Of a stretch of DNA of 64,000 nt, positions 63,669 to 64,000 are shown one piece after another. Each line of letters opens with the position of its first letter. Position 1 is the first letter of the stretch. Origin of the DNA: Pseudomonas putida (lineage in GTDB: Bacteria > Pseudomonadota > Gammaproteobacteria > Pseudomonadales > Pseudomonadaceae); contig NZ_CP109603.1 in assembly GCF_025905425.1 (NCBI RefSeq), positions 5,844,501 to 5,908,500 of the forward strand. The letters are read 5' to 3'. The notes beneath the pieces were generated by a model. That model had not been told where the DNA came from and made no database searches. It saw only the letters and a list, made by a program, of their open reading frames with translations. Made by a program: the position numbers and the translations under genes.

Positions 63669-63671
63669 GGG

Positions 63672-64000
63672 TTACTCCTTGCTGGGGATTTTGAAAACGT
63701 GGCGCATGTAGGCAACGAAATTCTCGTCGCGGCATTGGGTCTTGGCCGCCTCGTCCGAGATCTTCGCCACCGGCGAGCCGTTGCAGTCGGTCATTTTAAG
63801 CACGATGTTCATCGGTGCCACACCCGGTATGTCGCAGGTCAGGTTGGTACCAATGCCGAAACTGACGTTGATGCGACCGCGCAGAGCGCGGAAGATTTCC
63901 AGCGAGCGGGTCAGGTTGAGGCCGTCGGAAAACACCAGGGTCTTGGTCATCGGGTCGATGCCCAGCTTCTGATAATGGACGATGGCTTTTTCCGCCCAGG
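63672..64000 (-). CDS. pncB: Nicotinate phosphoribosyltransferase, C-terminal part (cut by window edge)
   Basis: About 109 C-terminal residues are seen, including [18 protein letters not shown] and [12 protein letters not shown], which match PncB over the phosphate-binding loop. The start lies beyond 64000. It makes nicotinate mononucleotide from nicotinate and PRPP, feeding nadE directly downstream. Confidence 0.93.
   Translation of the reverse strand, partial: WAEKAIVHYQKLGIDPMTKTLVFSDGLNLTRSLEIFRALRGRINVSFGIGTNLTCDIPGVAPMNIVLKMTDCNGSPVAKISDEAAKTQCRDENFVAYMRHVFKIPSKE

Overview
The window is core chromosome of a fluorescent pseudomonad, most likely of the Pseudomonas putida group. It is GC-rich. 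The diagnostic content is an azurin gene next to nadE-pncB, hisZ next to purA, a parE/parC cluster, and many P. putida-style REP/REPIN repeats (two flavours, cores GCGGGCTTGCCCCGCGAA and GCGGCCTTGTGTCGCGAA). Nearly all genes are recognisable housekeeping genes. I found no prophage, CRISPR array, defence island or secondary-metabolite cluster; the only mobile DNA is one intact IS3-family insertion sequence.

Layout. 1-3450: the start of an FAD oxidoreductase, an EmrE-like SMR pump divergent from a LysR regulator, and waaA (Kdo transferase). 3545-9438: tolC, a TPP riboswitch with thiC, the thiamine-precursor transporter cytX, and a DUF3298 lipoprotein. 9624-18151: nudF-DUF1249-cpdA-yqiA-parE-(phytase-like)-(aspartic protease)-parC, mostly translationally coupled and matching the E. 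coli tolC/nudF/yqiB/cpdA/yqiA/parE neighbourhood. 18322-25256: a PqiC-like lipoprotein, an AhpA/YtjB membrane protein divergent from serB, and an apparent minus-strand operon of HDOD protein, rhodanese and psd. 25296-31638: motAB behind a FliA-type promoter, a TIR-like protein, rsgA divergent from orn, a TRIC-family membrane protein, and queG.

31703-43990 is the classic nnrD-tsaE-amiB-mutL-miaA-hfq-hflX-hflK-hflC superoperon followed by hisZ-purA, combining cell-wall hydrolysis, mismatch repair, tRNA modification, RNA chaperoning and membrane proteolysis control. 44097-45496 is a 1,400-bp IS3-family element inserted in the loop of a REPIN. 45690-50879: a methyl-accepting chemotaxis protein, a DUF2867 protein, and a ferric-iron-type ABC permease plus binding protein with no ATPase gene beside them. 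51077-51337: two identical tRNA-Leu(CAG) genes read leftward from one consensus promoter. 51613-58798: rnr-rlmB, then rpsF-rpsR-(DUF2232)-rplI and dnaB. 58911-64000: a YgiQ-family radical SAM protein, a LOG-family protein preceded by a candidate 29-residue small ORF, azurin, nadE and the end of pncB.

Most interesting non-genic structure: the two competing pairings for the 3' strand of riboswitch helix P1; a 205-bp REPIN with 70-bp arms agreeing at 66 positions; the insertion sequence that splits a REPIN at its loop; and the small ORF with two palindromes upstream of it. Start codons were chosen from Shine-Dalgarno spacing, family length and overlap with upstream genes. Family assignments come from reading the sequences, not from searches.
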